64,000 nucleotides of DNA, from the NCBI RefSeq assembly GCF_023169945.1, contig NZ_AP025591.1:5266481-5330480 (forward strand), written 5' to 3'. The notes beneath the pieces were generated by a model. The model did not search any database and had not been told where the DNA came from. It worked only from the letters and a program-made list of their open reading frames with translations. A program made the position numbers and the translations under genes. Source of the DNA: Anaeromyxobacter oryzae. GTDB lineage: Bacteria > Myxococcota > Myxococcia > Myxococcales > Anaeromyxobacteraceae. Shown here piece by piece: positions 8,405 through 16,178 of the stretch (its first letter is position 1; every line of letters starts with the position of its first letter).

Positions 8405-8449
8405 GTTCGTTGCCTCTCGATTCCGCGAGGAGGAGGAGCCCGGCATGAG

Positions 8450-8466
8450 AGCAATGCGCGGGCCAG
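8450..8466 (-). promoter_or_regulatory. σ54 (-24/-12) promoter of the AOR operon
   Basis: Minus-strand sequence CTGGCCCGCGCATTGCT. GG and GC are separated by exactly 10 bases, matching the σ54 consensus TGGCACG-N4-TTGC at all but one core base. Predicted transcription would start near 8438, about 34 bp before the chosen AOR start codon. Two similar elements precede the two alcohol dehydrogenases. Confidence 0.8.
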
Positions 8467-8618
8467 CTCGGCGCGCGCGGGGCGCGGCCCGCGTACGCGG
8501 CCGGGTTCACGAGGAACTTCGGGCGCTCGCCGGCGCCGACGCCGCGCGCGGCGCCCGTCCCGAGCGTCACGGCTCTGAGACATCCCCTCGCGGGCGGGGC
8601 TGCGGGCGGCTCAGCTCT

Positions 8619-8630
8619 GTGACATGTCAC
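8619..8630. promoter_or_regulatory. Palindromic enhancer site upstream of AOR
   Basis: GTGACATGTCAC is a perfect 12-bp palindrome about 155-165 bp upstream of the AOR σ54 promoter. The same element, with one mismatch each, occurs at 13056 and 26717 upstream of the two alcohol dehydrogenase σ54 promoters. It is the best candidate for the binding site of the AcoR-type regulators. The rest of the 361-bp gap between AOR and moeA (8405-8765) shows nothing else convincing. Confidence 0.72.
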
Positions 8631-8765
8631 GCGGGATGCCGGCCGCGCGCCGGGCGGCCGAACGCCCGCGCGCGCGGCGCGGAACCCGTTGAAACTGCGA
8701 GGCGCCGGCCCATCGCCGGCGCGGCGCGGCGGCGTTGGCCTGACGCGTGCTCAGGAGCTTCGCCC

Positions 8766-9971
8766 ATGCCGACCTTCGAAGAAGCGCGGGCGACCATCCT
8801 CGATCACGTCACCGTGCTCGGATCCGAGAGCGTGCCGGTGCTGGCGGCGGTCGGGCGCGTGCTCGCTGCCGACGTGGAAGCGCCGTGGGACATGCCGCTC
8901 TGGGACAACTCCGCGATGGACGGGTACGCGGTGCGGGCCGCGGACACGACCGCGGCCGCGGGCCTCAGGATCGCCGGCTACATCCCCGCCGGCAGCCACT
9001 CCTCCGACGTGGTGGCGGCGGGTACGGCGGCGAAGATCCTCACCGGCGCGCCGCTCCCCCCGGGCGCCGACGCCGTCGTCCCCGTCGAGGACACCGACGC
9101 GCGCGACGGGAGCGTCCTCGTGCGGCAGCCGGTCCGCCCGGGTGCCCACGTCCGCCGGAAGGGCGAGGACATCCGCGCGAGCGAGACGATCCTGAGGGCC
9201 GGCACCGTGATCGGCCCGTCGGAGGTGTCCCTCCTCGCGTCGTTCTCGCGGCTGTCGATCCCGGTGGTCCGGCGCCCGCGGGTGGCGATCCTCTCGACGG
9301 GCGACGAGCTGGTCGAGGCGGGGGGCGCGCTCGCGCCCGGGAAGATCTACGACAGCAACGCGCTCGCGGTCGCGGCGGCGGTGCTGCAGCTCGGCGGCGA
9401 GCCGGTCCAGCTCGGCATCGCGCGCGACGATCGAGCCTCGCTGCGGGCGCTCCTCGTCGAGGGGCTGCGTGCGGACGCGCTCGTCACGTCCGCCGGCGTG
9501 TCGATGGGGGACCGCGATCTGGTCCGCGAGGTCCTCCACGAGCTCTCGGTCCGGCAGATCTTCTGGAAGGTGGACATCAAGCCCGGCCGACCCACCGCGT
9601 TCGCCGTTCACGGGAGCAAGCCGGTCTTCTCGCTCCCCGGGAACCCGGTCTCGACGCTCGTCACGTTCGAGCAGTTCGTGCGCCCTGCGCTGCTCAAGAT
9701 GATGGGCCACCGCACGGTGCTCCGCCCCGTGGTCCGGGCGGTGTTCCAGGAGGACTTCCCGCGCAAGCCCGGCCGCGTCTCGTTCCTGCGCGTCCGGCTC
9801 GAGCGCCGCAACGGCGGCCTCCTCGCCTGGACCTCCGGGAACCAGGACACGGGGATCCTGAAGACGATGCTGCAGGCCGACGGGATCGCGGTGATCCCCG
9901 CCGACTGGGGATCCGTGGGCGCCGGGGACCTCGTGGACGTGCAGATGCTGCGCGGCGGGGTCGAGGCCTAG
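8766..9971 (+). CDS. moeA: Molybdopterin molybdenumtransferase MoeA
   Basis: A 401-aa MoeA that inserts the metal oxyanion into adenylylated pterin. Typical motifs are PLWDNSAMDGYAVRA, AAKILTGAPLPPGADAVVPVE, ILSTGDELVEAGG, TSAGVSMGDRDLV, and SLPGNPVSTLVTFEQFV near residue 300, followed by the C-terminal domain IV. The ATG at 8766 has AGGAG nine bases upstream; in-frame extensions have no ribosome-binding site and lack MoeA similarity. It is divergent from the AOR operon and heads a plus-strand set with a membrane protein and moaA. In this context it may load tungstate rather than molybdate, which is inference. Confidence 0.95.
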   Translation: MPTFEEARATILDHVTVLGSESVPVLAAVGRVLAADVEAPWDMPLWDNSAMDGYAVRAADTTAAAGLRIAGYIPAGSHSSDVVAAGTAAKILTGAPLPPGADAVVPVEDTDARDGSVLVRQPVRPGAHVRRKGEDIRASETILRAGTVIGPSEVSLLASFSRLSIPVVRRPRVAILSTGDELVEAGGALAPGKIYDSNALAVAAAVLQLGGEPVQLGIARDDRASLRALLVEGLRADALVTSAGVSMGDRDLVREVLHELSVRQIFWKVDIKPGRPTAFAVHGSKPVFSLPGNPVSTLVTFEQFVRPALLKMMGHRTVLRPVVRAVFQEDFPRKPGRVSFLRVRLERRNGGLLAWTSGNQDTGILKTMLQADGIAVIPADWGSVGAGDLVDVQMLRGGVEA

Positions 9972-9972
9972 C

Positions 9973-10356
9973 GTGCGCGCCGACGGCGGCTCGCGGCTGG
10001 CGTGGGGGAGGGGAATCGCGATCGCGGTCCGCACCGTCCACCTCGGCGCGATGGCGGTCCTCGTCGGCGGGGTCCAGCTCGCGGCCCCGCGTCAGGCGCT
10101 CCACCCCTGGCTCGCGCTCACCGCCGCGAGCGGCCTCGCGCTGCTCGCGCTCGAGGCGCGTCACAGCCGTCACTGGCCGTACCAGGCCCGCGGCGTCCTC
10201 ACGTTCCTGCACCTCGGCGCGCCCGCGCTCCTCCTCGTCCCGGCGCTCCCGGGGCGGGCCGCGACCCTCGCCGCGCTCGCGCTCGGCGCGGTCGGGAGCC
10301 ACCTGCCGCGCGCCGTCCGGAAGTGGTCGTTCCGTCACCGCTGCGTCGTCGACTGA
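9973..10356 (+). CDS. Small multi-pass membrane protein, unknown function
   Basis: A 127-aa protein that begins with GTG one base after the moeA stop and ends 31 bp before moaA, so it is probably co-transcribed. Hydrophobic stretches around residues 18-35, 43-60, 73-88 and 92-108 suggest about four membrane helices, with a basic tail (RKWSFRHR). No recognised motif. Position between two cofactor genes suggests a link to that pathway or to AOR function at the membrane, but nothing in the sequence shows it. Confidence 0.65.
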   Translation: MRADGGSRLAWGRGIAIAVRTVHLGAMAVLVGGVQLAAPRQALHPWLALTAASGLALLALEARHSRHWPYQARGVLTFLHLGAPALLLVPALPGRAATLAALALGAVGSHLPRAVRKWSFRHRCVVD

Positions 10357-10387
10357 CGCGGCCCTCGAGGTCCCGCCGGGGAACCCC

Positions 10388-11368
10388 ATGCTCCAGCTCC
10401 AGGACGCCTTCGGGCGGCAGCTCCAGTACCTGCGGCTCTCGGTCACCGACCGATGCAACTTCCGCTGCGCCTATTGCCTGCCGGACGGGTGCCCCCGCGG
10501 GGCGGGCGACGAGCCGCTCTCCGTCGTCGAGATCGAGCGGCTCGTGCGCGCGTTCGCGGCCCTGGGCGTCTGGAAGGTGAGGCTCACCGGCGGTGAGCCC
10601 ACGATGCGGCGGGACATCCCCGAGATCGTCCGCGCCGTCGCGGGGACGCCGGGGGTCCGCCGCGTCGGGCTCACGACCAACGGCTACCGCCTCGCGGGCC
10701 TCGCGACGGAGCTGCGCGACGCGGGGCTCGTCTCGGTGAACGTGAGCCTCGACAGCCTCGATCCGGCCCGGTTCGAGGAGATCACCGGCTGCTCGCGCCT
10801 CGAGCGGATCGTCGCCGGCGTCGAGGCGGCGCTGTCGGCGGGGATCCCCTCCGTGAAGGTGAACGTCGTGCTGCTCCGCGGGATGGACGACGCCGAGCTC
10901 GATCGCTTCCTCGCCTGGACGCGGGAACGCCCGCTCGCGGTGCGATTCATCGAGCTGATGCAGACGGGCGAGAACGCCACGTTCTTCCGCGAGCACCACG
11001 TCCGCGCCGACGAGATCCGCGCCGGGCTCGAGCGGCGCGGCTGGTCGCGCCTCGCACGCGACCGGAACGACGGGCCGGCGATCACCTACGGCCATCCTGC
11101 GCACGCGGGCAAGGCGGGGCTCATCGCGCCCTATACCCCTGGCTTCTGCGACGCCTGCAACCGCGTGCGCGTCTCCTCGACGGGGGACCTGAAGCTGTGC
11201 CTCTTCGGGGAGCGGAAGATCCCGCTACGTCCGTACCTCCGGTCCGACGCTCTCGTCCGTGAGCTGATGGACGTGATCCGGACGGGCATCGCCGAGAAGC
11301 CGGCGTCGCACCTGCTCGACGAAGGGGCACCGGGGGGGACGCCGACCCTCGCCTCCATCGGAGGCTGA
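10388..11368 (+). CDS. moaA: GTP 3',8-cyclase MoaA
   Basis: A 326-aa radical SAM enzyme for the first step of pyranopterin synthesis, acting with MoaC. The N-terminal cluster motif CNFRCAYC gives C23, C27 and C30; the VRLTGGEPTMRRDI block follows. The C-terminal second cluster region FCDACNRVRVSSTGDLKLCLFG supplies the GTP-binding [4Fe-4S] ligands. The protein ends IGG, the double glycine known to be needed for MoaA activity. ATG at 10388 follows GGGGA. It completes a near-full local pathway (MoaA, C, D, E, MoeA, MoeB-like); MoaB/MogA is not in the window. Confidence 0.95.
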   Translation: MLQLQDAFGRQLQYLRLSVTDRCNFRCAYCLPDGCPRGAGDEPLSVVEIERLVRAFAALGVWKVRLTGGEPTMRRDIPEIVRAVAGTPGVRRVGLTTNGYRLAGLATELRDAGLVSVNVSLDSLDPARFEEITGCSRLERIVAGVEAALSAGIPSVKVNVVLLRGMDDAELDRFLAWTRERPLAVRFIELMQTGENATFFREHHVRADEIRAGLERRGWSRLARDRNDGPAITYGHPAHAGKAGLIAPYTPGFCDACNRVRVSSTGDLKLCLFGERKIPLRPYLRSDALVRELMDVIRTGIAEKPASHLLDEGAPGGTPTLASIGG

Positions 11369-11401
11369 GCCGAGCGCTCGCGGTGAGCGGCTGACGACGC
11401 G

Positions 11402-12742
11402 ATGCGGACGCTTCGACCGATCCTCCAGCGCCGCGAGCGGCGCCGCCTCGTCGAGGAGGCCTGGCGCAGCTACGTCGTCCAGGGTGCCGACGAGCCCGCC
11501 GGCGTCGGCGAGGAGATCGCGCGCTCGTGGCGGCGCGCGCGCAACCTCTACCGGATCGATCCCGGGATCACGCGGCCGGGCGGGCGGGTCCTCGCGGCGC
11601 CGGCCCTCGCGGCCCGGCGCGAGCACGACGAGGTGTTCCGGCTCGCGGCGCCCATCCTCGCCGACTTCGCGCGGCGGCTCGGGCTCCACGAGACCGTCCT
11701 CGCGTACCTCGACGGCGAGGGCGTCATGCTCTCGATCGACGGCGACCGCGCGCTGATCGACGAGGCCGGGGAGATCGACTTCCGACCCGGGTCGTGCTGG
11801 GCGGAGGCGGTGGCCGGCACGAACGGCCCCGGCACCGCGCTCGTCGAGAGAGGGCCCGTCGAGGTGTTCTCCGCCGAGCACTTCGTCGCCGCGTGGCACC
11901 CGTGGAGCTGCGCCGCTGCGCCGGTGCTCGCGCCGGCGCACGCATCGCCGGTGGGCGTCGTGAACCTCACCGCGCCATGGGAGGTCCAGCGCCGGCACGC
12001 CCTGGTCATCGCGAAGGCGATCGCACGGACCGTCGAGGAGCGGCTCCGGGCGGCGATCGGCGTGCGGAACGAGGTGGTCCGCTACGCGTTCCGGGCGGCG
12101 CAGGAGGCCGGCGACGCGCTCGTCGCCGTGGACGCGCGCGGCCGGGCCATCGCCGCGAACGAAGCGGCCGTCCGGCGAGGCATCATCGAGGCCGGCGCGC
12201 TCCCGAGACGTACGCGGGAGACGATCGCCGCTGCGCTTTGCGCGCCCGGGACCCTCGGCGGCGACGTGCGGGTCGCGACGCCGGAGGGCCGGATCGTCGT
12301 CGCGTCGCCGGTCCAGTACGACGGCACGACGGTCGGTGCGGTCCTGCGCGTCTCTGCCGCCGCCCCCCGCGCCCGGGACCGCGGTGCCCCCGCGCGCCGA
12401 GCGGCGCGGTACGATGTGATCTCGAGGGCGGGAGCGACGTCGCCGCGCGCGCAGCTCCGGGCTCACGACCTTCCCATCCGGCACGCACCCGTCGAGCCGC
12501 GCGCGCCTGGCGCCGCGCGGCCACGGAGGGCGCTCCAGGGTGCGCGAGGCGACTCGGACTGCGCCGCGCTCGTGGAGGTGCTCGAGGCGTGCAGCTGGAA
12601 CATCGTCCAGTCGGCGCGGCGGCTCGGCGTCTCCAGGATGACGCTCTACCGTCGGCTGCACCGGTACGGCCTCCCGACGAGGCCGGGGGCGAATCGAGTC
12701 GAGCCCGTGCCGCCCGCGCCCGAAGACGAGCGAGAGTCGTGA
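11402..12742 (+). CDS. AcoR-type regulator lacking the σ54-activating AAA+ domain
   Basis: A 446-aa paralogue of the regulator at 16-2055. The two align from the first residues (ERRRLV..AW) through the GAF region (shared EHFVAAWxPWSCAAAPV) to an ARYD block. Where the first protein continues into its AAA+ domain, this one reads ISRAGATSPRAQLR and passes within about 60 low-complexity residues to a Fis HTH (NIVQSARRLGVSRMTLYRRL). There is no Walker A, GAFTGA or Walker B. It can probably bind the same ligand and DNA but cannot remodel σ54 RNA polymerase, so a competitor or repressor role is likely. The frame is intact and the coding bias normal, so it is not an obvious pseudogene. Confidence 0.85.
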   Translation: MRTLRPILQRRERRRLVEEAWRSYVVQGADEPAGVGEEIARSWRRARNLYRIDPGITRPGGRVLAAPALAARREHDEVFRLAAPILADFARRLGLHETVLAYLDGEGVMLSIDGDRALIDEAGEIDFRPGSCWAEAVAGTNGPGTALVERGPVEVFSAEHFVAAWHPWSCAAAPVLAPAHASPVGVVNLTAPWEVQRRHALVIAKAIARTVEERLRAAIGVRNEVVRYAFRAAQEAGDALVAVDARGRAIAANEAAVRRGIIEAGALPRRTRETIAAALCAPGTLGGDVRVATPEGRIVVASPVQYDGTTVGAVLRVSAAAPRARDRGAPARRAARYDVISRAGATSPRAQLRAHDLPIRHAPVEPRAPGAARPRRALQGARGDSDCAALVEVLEACSWNIVQSARRLGVSRMTLYRRLHRYGLPTRPGANRVEPVPPAPEDERES

Positions 12743-13055
12743 TCGCGCGCTGCAGCGCCTGACGATCCGGCACCCGATCTCGATCCAACCCGATTGCGCA
12801 ATCGATTCGGCTGGAGCGTCCGCTCGCGAACGCCGCCGTCGATCCGGCTGGAGCGCGCGCTGGGGGACGCCGCCGTGCTCCGCCGCCGACGCCGGGAGGC
12901 ACAGGACCTCCCGGTGCAGCGTTTTCGCGGCATCGTCTGCGCTTCCCCGGGCGAATTTTCTTCGAGCAGCTTTTTCGCCGCCTCGGAGAGCAGCGGATTC
13001 CCGCGATTTCCCGAGCTGACGCGGATCAGTCGCGAGGGCCGTCTGTACCGGGTCC

Positions 13056-13067
13056 GGGACATGTCAC
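13056..13067. promoter_or_regulatory. Palindromic enhancer site upstream of alcohol dehydrogenase 1
   Basis: GGGACATGTCAC matches the AOR site GTGACATGTCAC at 11 of 12 bases. Its centre is about 140 bp before the predicted start of transcription, nearly the same spacing as at the second dehydrogenase. A further half site in inverted orientation lies at 13077-13084. Confidence 0.65.
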
Positions 13068-13172
13068 GTCTCGGACGTGTGACAGGCGGAACACCGTCGG
13101 CGCGCGGTACGTCACGATCAGTGATCCGCAAAAAGCCGTTCCTTACGCACGATTGCGGGCGGCGCCCGAGCA

Positions 13173-13189
13173 TTGGCTCGCCCGTTGAA
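13173..13189 (+). promoter_or_regulatory. σ54-like promoter of alcohol dehydrogenase 1
   Basis: TTGGCTCGCCCGTTGAA has the -24 GG and the correct 10-base spacing, but -12 is GA in place of GC. It is very close to the element at 26837 (TTGGCGCGTCCGTTGCT). Predicted start is near 13200, about 55 bp before the ATG. Confidence 0.62.
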
Positions 13190-13255
13190 GAGGGGCGAGC
13201 GTCGTCATCACGGACGCTGCGCAATCGAGTTGATCGAGAACCGAGGGAGAAAAAT

Positions 13256-14464
13256 ATGAGCAGCTTCAATATCGCTTCGACGGAATTCCCGCTGCGCAAC
13301 TTTCATGCGACGCCGCGGGCGACCATCGGCTGGGGCGCGTACCGCATGGCCGGCGAGGAGGCCAAGGCCATCGGCATCAAGAACGCCCTCATCGTGAGCT
13401 CCGGGCTCAAGGGCACGGGGATCCTCGACGAGGTGGCCGGGGTCCTCAAGGCGGCGGGCATCTCGGTCTCGATCTACGCGGGCGTGACGTCGAACCCGAA
13501 GGACCACGAGGTCCACGCCGCCCACAAGGTGTTCAAGCAGAACAGGTGCGACGGCGTCGTCTCGGTGGGCGGCGGCAGCTCGCACGACTGCGCGAAGGCC
13601 GTCCGCATCGTCGACGCGCACGACGGGCAGAGCATCCGCGAGTTCAACGGGATGTGCACCACGAAGAAGCCGATCACCGTCCCGCAGCTCGCCATCACCA
13701 CCACTGCGGGCACCGGCTCGGAGACGAGCTGGGCGGCGGTCATCACCGACACCCAGAAGATGTACAAGATGGTGATCTTCGACCCGAACATCATCTCGTC
13801 GCGCGCGATCGTCGATCCCGCGCTCATGCGCACCATGCCGCCGTACCTGACGGCGTGGACCGGCATGGACGCCATGACCCACGCGGTGGAAGCGTACGTC
13901 TCGCGCCTCGGCGTGAGGACCTCGCAGGGGCTCGGCCTCCACGCGATCAAGATGATCTCGCGGGGGCTCCGCGACGCCTACGCGAACCCGACCAACGCCG
14001 AGGCCCGGGAGAACATGGCCTGGGCGCAGTACACCGCGGGCCACGCGTTCAACAGCGCCGGCCTCGGCATCGTCCACTCCATGGCGCACACGCTCGGCGC
14101 GCTCTTCGACTCTCCGCACGGTCAGTGCAACGCGATCGGTCTCGTCCCGGTCGAGCGCTACAACATGGTGGCCTGCCCGGACAAGTTCCGGGACATCGCC
14201 GAGGCGATGGGCGTCGACACGCGCGGGATGACCACGTGGAAGGCCGCCGAGGCGGCGGTCGACGAGCTCGAGAAGCTCCGCGCGGATCTCGGCATCACCG
14301 AGACGTTCGCCACGCTGGGACTCAAGGAAGAGCACCTCGAGAAGTTCACCCCGGTCGTGATGCAGGACGTCTGCACGCTCGGCAACCCGCGCGTCGTCAC
14401 GCCGGACGTCGTGAAGATGATCTTCCGGCACTGCATGGCGCCGGGCGCGAACGGCAAGTCCTAG
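13256..14464 (+). CDS. Iron-dependent (group III) alcohol dehydrogenase 1
   Basis: A 402-aa Fe-ADH. The nucleotide-binding loop GGGSSHDCAK is at 105-114. The metal ligands are D205 and H209 in GMDAMTHAVEAY and H274 and H288 in HSMAHTLGALFDSPHG, with FucO-like spacing. The ribosome-binding site GAGGGAG precedes the ATG. It lies just upstream of mftA. Group III dehydrogenases of this type include mycofactocin-linked nicotinoproteins (methanol:NDMA oxidoreductases of actinobacteria), so this enzyme may keep NAD(H) tightly bound and use mycofactocin as acceptor. That is inferred from neighbourhood. The substrate alcohol is unknown. Confidence 0.9.
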   Translation: MSSFNIASTEFPLRNFHATPRATIGWGAYRMAGEEAKAIGIKNALIVSSGLKGTGILDEVAGVLKAAGISVSIYAGVTSNPKDHEVHAAHKVFKQNRCDGVVSVGGGSSHDCAKAVRIVDAHDGQSIREFNGMCTTKKPITVPQLAITTTAGTGSETSWAAVITDTQKMYKMVIFDPNIISSRAIVDPALMRTMPPYLTAWTGMDAMTHAVEAYVSRLGVRTSQGLGLHAIKMISRGLRDAYANPTNAEARENMAWAQYTAGHAFNSAGLGIVHSMAHTLGALFDSPHGQCNAIGLVPVERYNMVACPDKFRDIAEAMGVDTRGMTTWKAAEAAVDELEKLRADLGITETFATLGLKEEHLEKFTPVVMQDVCTLGNPRVVTPDVVKMIFRHCMAPGANGKS

Positions 14465-14490
14465 GTCTCCACGTGAGGGTGGAGCGGTCT

Positions 14491-14520
14491 CGGGGAGCGG
14501 CGCAATCCGGCCGCTCCCCG
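14491..14520 (+). terminator. Stem-loop after alcohol dehydrogenase 1
   Basis: An 11-bp perfect stem (CGGGGAGCGGC with GCCGCTCCCCG) and 8-base loop, 27 bp after the stop, with no T-run. It may terminate most transcripts while letting some read through into the mycofactocin operon, for which no separate promoter is evident. Confidence 0.55.
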
Positions 14521-14601
14521 GGGCCGGCTGTTCGGAGCTCGCAGCGCATCGAGGAGGACGCGGTCGCCGTGGGCGACTTCGTCTCGAGTTGAATCGATTG
14601 G

Positions 14602-14619
14602 CCGCCGCACGAGCGGCGG
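14602..14619 (+). promoter_or_regulatory. Hairpin directly upstream of the mftA ribosome-binding site
   Basis: CCGCCGC-ACGA-GCGGCGG forms a 7-bp stem with a tetraloop ending one base before the AGGAGG of mftA. It could protect the processed 5' end of the mft message or influence translation; no more can be said. Confidence 0.4.
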
Positions 14620-14631
14620 AAGGAGGCGACG

Positions 14632-14862
14632 TTGGCGAAGGCGCATCACGGTGTGTCGATGTTCACGAAGTCCCTGCGAGAGGAGACGAAGGTGTCGAAG
14701 GCCCTGCGAAGCGAGACGGACGTGGAGAAGGCCCAGCTCACGAGCTGCGACGGGAGCCGCGAGCGGAAGCCCGCCGTGGAGCGGCCGGCCGAGGAGCCGC
14801 TGATCCTCGACGAGATCTGCGTCGAGGAGCTCGCGATCGACGGGATCTGCGGCGTGTACTGA
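14632..14862 (+). CDS. mftA: Mycofactocin precursor peptide MftA (extended form)
   Basis: A 76-aa precursor that ends DEICVEELAIDGICGVY. The IDGxCGVY end is the signature of MftA; the terminal Val-Tyr is the part that MftC decarboxylates and crosslinks and that becomes the redox cofactor mycofactocin. The start is a TTG with AGGAGG five bases upstream; the next ATG (residue 10) has no ribosome-binding site. Mycobacterial MftA is about 30 residues, so this leader is much longer and contains a tandem duplication (residues 13-32). It is followed by mftB and mftC in the standard order. Identification is strong from the C-terminus plus context. Confidence 0.93.
   Translation: MAKAHHGVSMFTKSLREETKVSKALRSETDVEKAQLTSCDGSRERKPAVERPAEEPLILDEICVEELAIDGICGVY
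14668..14727 (+). repeat. 30-bp tandem duplication inside mftA
   Basis: Two adjacent 30-bp units encode KSLREETKVS and KALRSETDVE, followed by a partial third (KAQL). The reading frame is kept. It lies in the leader and does not touch the C-terminal core. Confidence 0.75.
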
Positions 14863-14889
14863 CCCGCTGGCCGGGCGAGGACCACCGCG

Positions 14890-15141
14890 ATGACCAGATA
14901 CGTTCTCCACCCGGCCTGCCGCGTGCGCGAGGAGAGCTTCGGGCTCCTGTTCTACGACCTGCGGGGCCCGAGGCTCCTCTTCGCGGAGACGGGAGGTCTC
15001 GTCTCCGCGGAACGCCTCCGCGGCGGAGGCGCCGGAACGGACGACCTCTGCGACCGGCCAGAGGCCGTGCAGGGCCGGGTCGAGCGCCTCCTACAGTCCC
15101 TCGTGCAGAAGGGGTTCCTCCGTGAGCAATCGGTTCGTTGA
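14890..15141 (+). CDS. mftB: Mycofactocin precursor-binding chaperone MftB
   Basis: An 83-aa PqqD-like/RRE protein (MTRYVLHPACRVREESFGLLFYD, with a helical C-terminal RVERLLQSLVQKGFL). MftB binds the MftA leader and presents it to MftC. It lies between mftA and mftC and overlaps the mftC start by 20 bp, indicating translational coupling. The size and the VREESFGLLFYD block fit the family. Confidence 0.9.
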   Translation: MTRYVLHPACRVREESFGLLFYDLRGPRLLFAETGGLVSAERLRGGGAGTDDLCDRPEAVQGRVERLLQSLVQKGFLREQSVR

Positions 15142-16138
15142 TCAGGGTCTCTCCGCGCCGGTGAACCTCACCTGGGAGGTGACACTCGCCTGCAACCTGC
15201 GCTGCCGTCACTGCCTGTCGTCGTCCGGCGCGGCCGGTCCGGGCGAGCTCGGCACCGCCGAGGCGCTCGAGGCGGTGGACCAGCTCCACCGGGCCGGCGT
15301 GTTCCAGCTCAACTTCGGCGGCGGCGAGCCGTTCATCCGAACGGACTTCGAGGCCATCCTCGACGCCTGCCACGCGCGCGGCATGGTGACGTGCATCTCG
15401 ACGAACGGCACCCTCCTCGACGCCGCTCGGGTGGAGCGCCTCTCGCGGAGCGGCCTCGTCGCCATCCAGGTGAGCCTAGACGGCGCGCGCCGCGAGACCT
15501 GCGACGCGCTCCGCGGCGACGGCACGTTCGACCGGGCGCTCCGCGCCCTCGAGCTCCTCCGCGAGAGCGCGATCCCGACGAGCATCAACACGGTCCTCAC
15601 CGGACCGAACGCGGGCGAGATCCCCGCCCTCTACGACCTCGCGGGTTCGCTCGGCGTGTCGCTCCGCGTGAGCCGCTTCCGGCCGTCGGGGCGCGGCGCC
15701 GTGAACTGGGACGGCCTCCGTCCCTCGCCGGCCCAGCTCCTCGCGTTCTCCACGTGGCTCACGAGCACCGCGAGCGTCCGGACCGGAGACAGCTTCTTCT
15801 CGCTCACGCCGCAGGAGCGCCAGGGCCTCGGCCTGAACCTCTGCGGCGCGGCGAAGCTCACCGCCTGCCTCGGCCCGGACGGGAGCCTCTATCCCTGCGC
15901 GTTCCTGCAGCGCGAGGAGTTCCGGGCCGGGTCGCTGCGGGAGCGGTCGTTCCAGGAGATCTGGGACCGCTCGGACGTGTTCAGGAGCTTCCGCAGTCTG
16001 CGCATCCACTCCTGCGAGGACTGCCATCGCTACGACCAGTGCCACGGCGGCTGCCCCGCCGTCGCCTACCACCTCGGCCGCGGCGTCGCCGGAGGCGATC
16101 CGGAGTGCCTCGTGAACTGCGTGACGAGCTGCGCGTGA
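15122..16138 (+). CDS. mftC: Mycofactocin radical SAM maturase MftC
   Basis: A 338-aa radical SAM/SPASM enzyme with GTG start inside the end of mftB. The SAM-cluster motif CNLRCRHC gives C24, C28 and C31, followed by FGGGEPFIRTDF. The SPASM region has CLGPDGSLYPCAF, CEDCHRYDQCHGGCPAV and a C-terminal ECLVNCVTSC. MftC oxidatively decarboxylates the C-terminal Tyr of MftA and then forms the Val-Tyr crosslink. Adjacent MftA and MftB make the assignment secure. The radical SAM protein at 23215 is a different family member. Confidence 0.93.
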   Translation: MSNRFVDQGLSAPVNLTWEVTLACNLRCRHCLSSSGAAGPGELGTAEALEAVDQLHRAGVFQLNFGGGEPFIRTDFEAILDACHARGMVTCISTNGTLLDAARVERLSRSGLVAIQVSLDGARRETCDALRGDGTFDRALRALELLRESAIPTSINTVLTGPNAGEIPALYDLAGSLGVSLRVSRFRPSGRGAVNWDGLRPSPAQLLAFSTWLTSTASVRTGDSFFSLTPQERQGLGLNLCGAAKLTACLGPDGSLYPCAFLQREEFRAGSLRERSFQEIWDRSDVFRSFRSLRIHSCEDCHRYDQCHGGCPAVAYHLGRGVAGGDPECLVNCVTSCA

Positions 16139-16178
16139 TCCACCCGTCGCCGGTCACCTCCCAGGAGGAGTCCTCGCC

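Larger units (their letters stand above)
12743..13255. other. 513-bp regulatory gap upstream of alcohol dehydrogenase 1
   Basis: No coding sequence is supported here. The gap holds a perfect 14-bp palindrome CGATTGCGCAATCG (12791-12804), a direct repeat CGGCTGGAGCG (12808-12818 and 12845-12855), two T-rich patches near 12957-12975, the enhancer-like palindrome at 13056 with an inverted half site GTGTGACA at 13077-13084, and the σ54 promoter at 13173. The length is typical for a promoter needing DNA bending between enhancer and -24 box. Confidence 0.6.

Noticed and set aside
8405..8446. Longer AOR start at the upstream ATG (8446)
   Set aside because: This ATG lies before the expected transcription start of the σ54 promoter at 8450-8466 and lacks AOR similarity; the start at 8404 has a good ribosome-binding site.
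8735..8751. σ54-like sequence TTGGCCTGACGCGTGCT before moeA
   Set aside because: GG/GC spacing fits, but the predicted start would fall after the moeA ribosome-binding site, leaving it untranscribed.
14668..14727. Tandem 30-bp repeat considered as a CRISPR remnant
   Set aside because: Units are directly adjacent without spacers and lie in frame within mftA.
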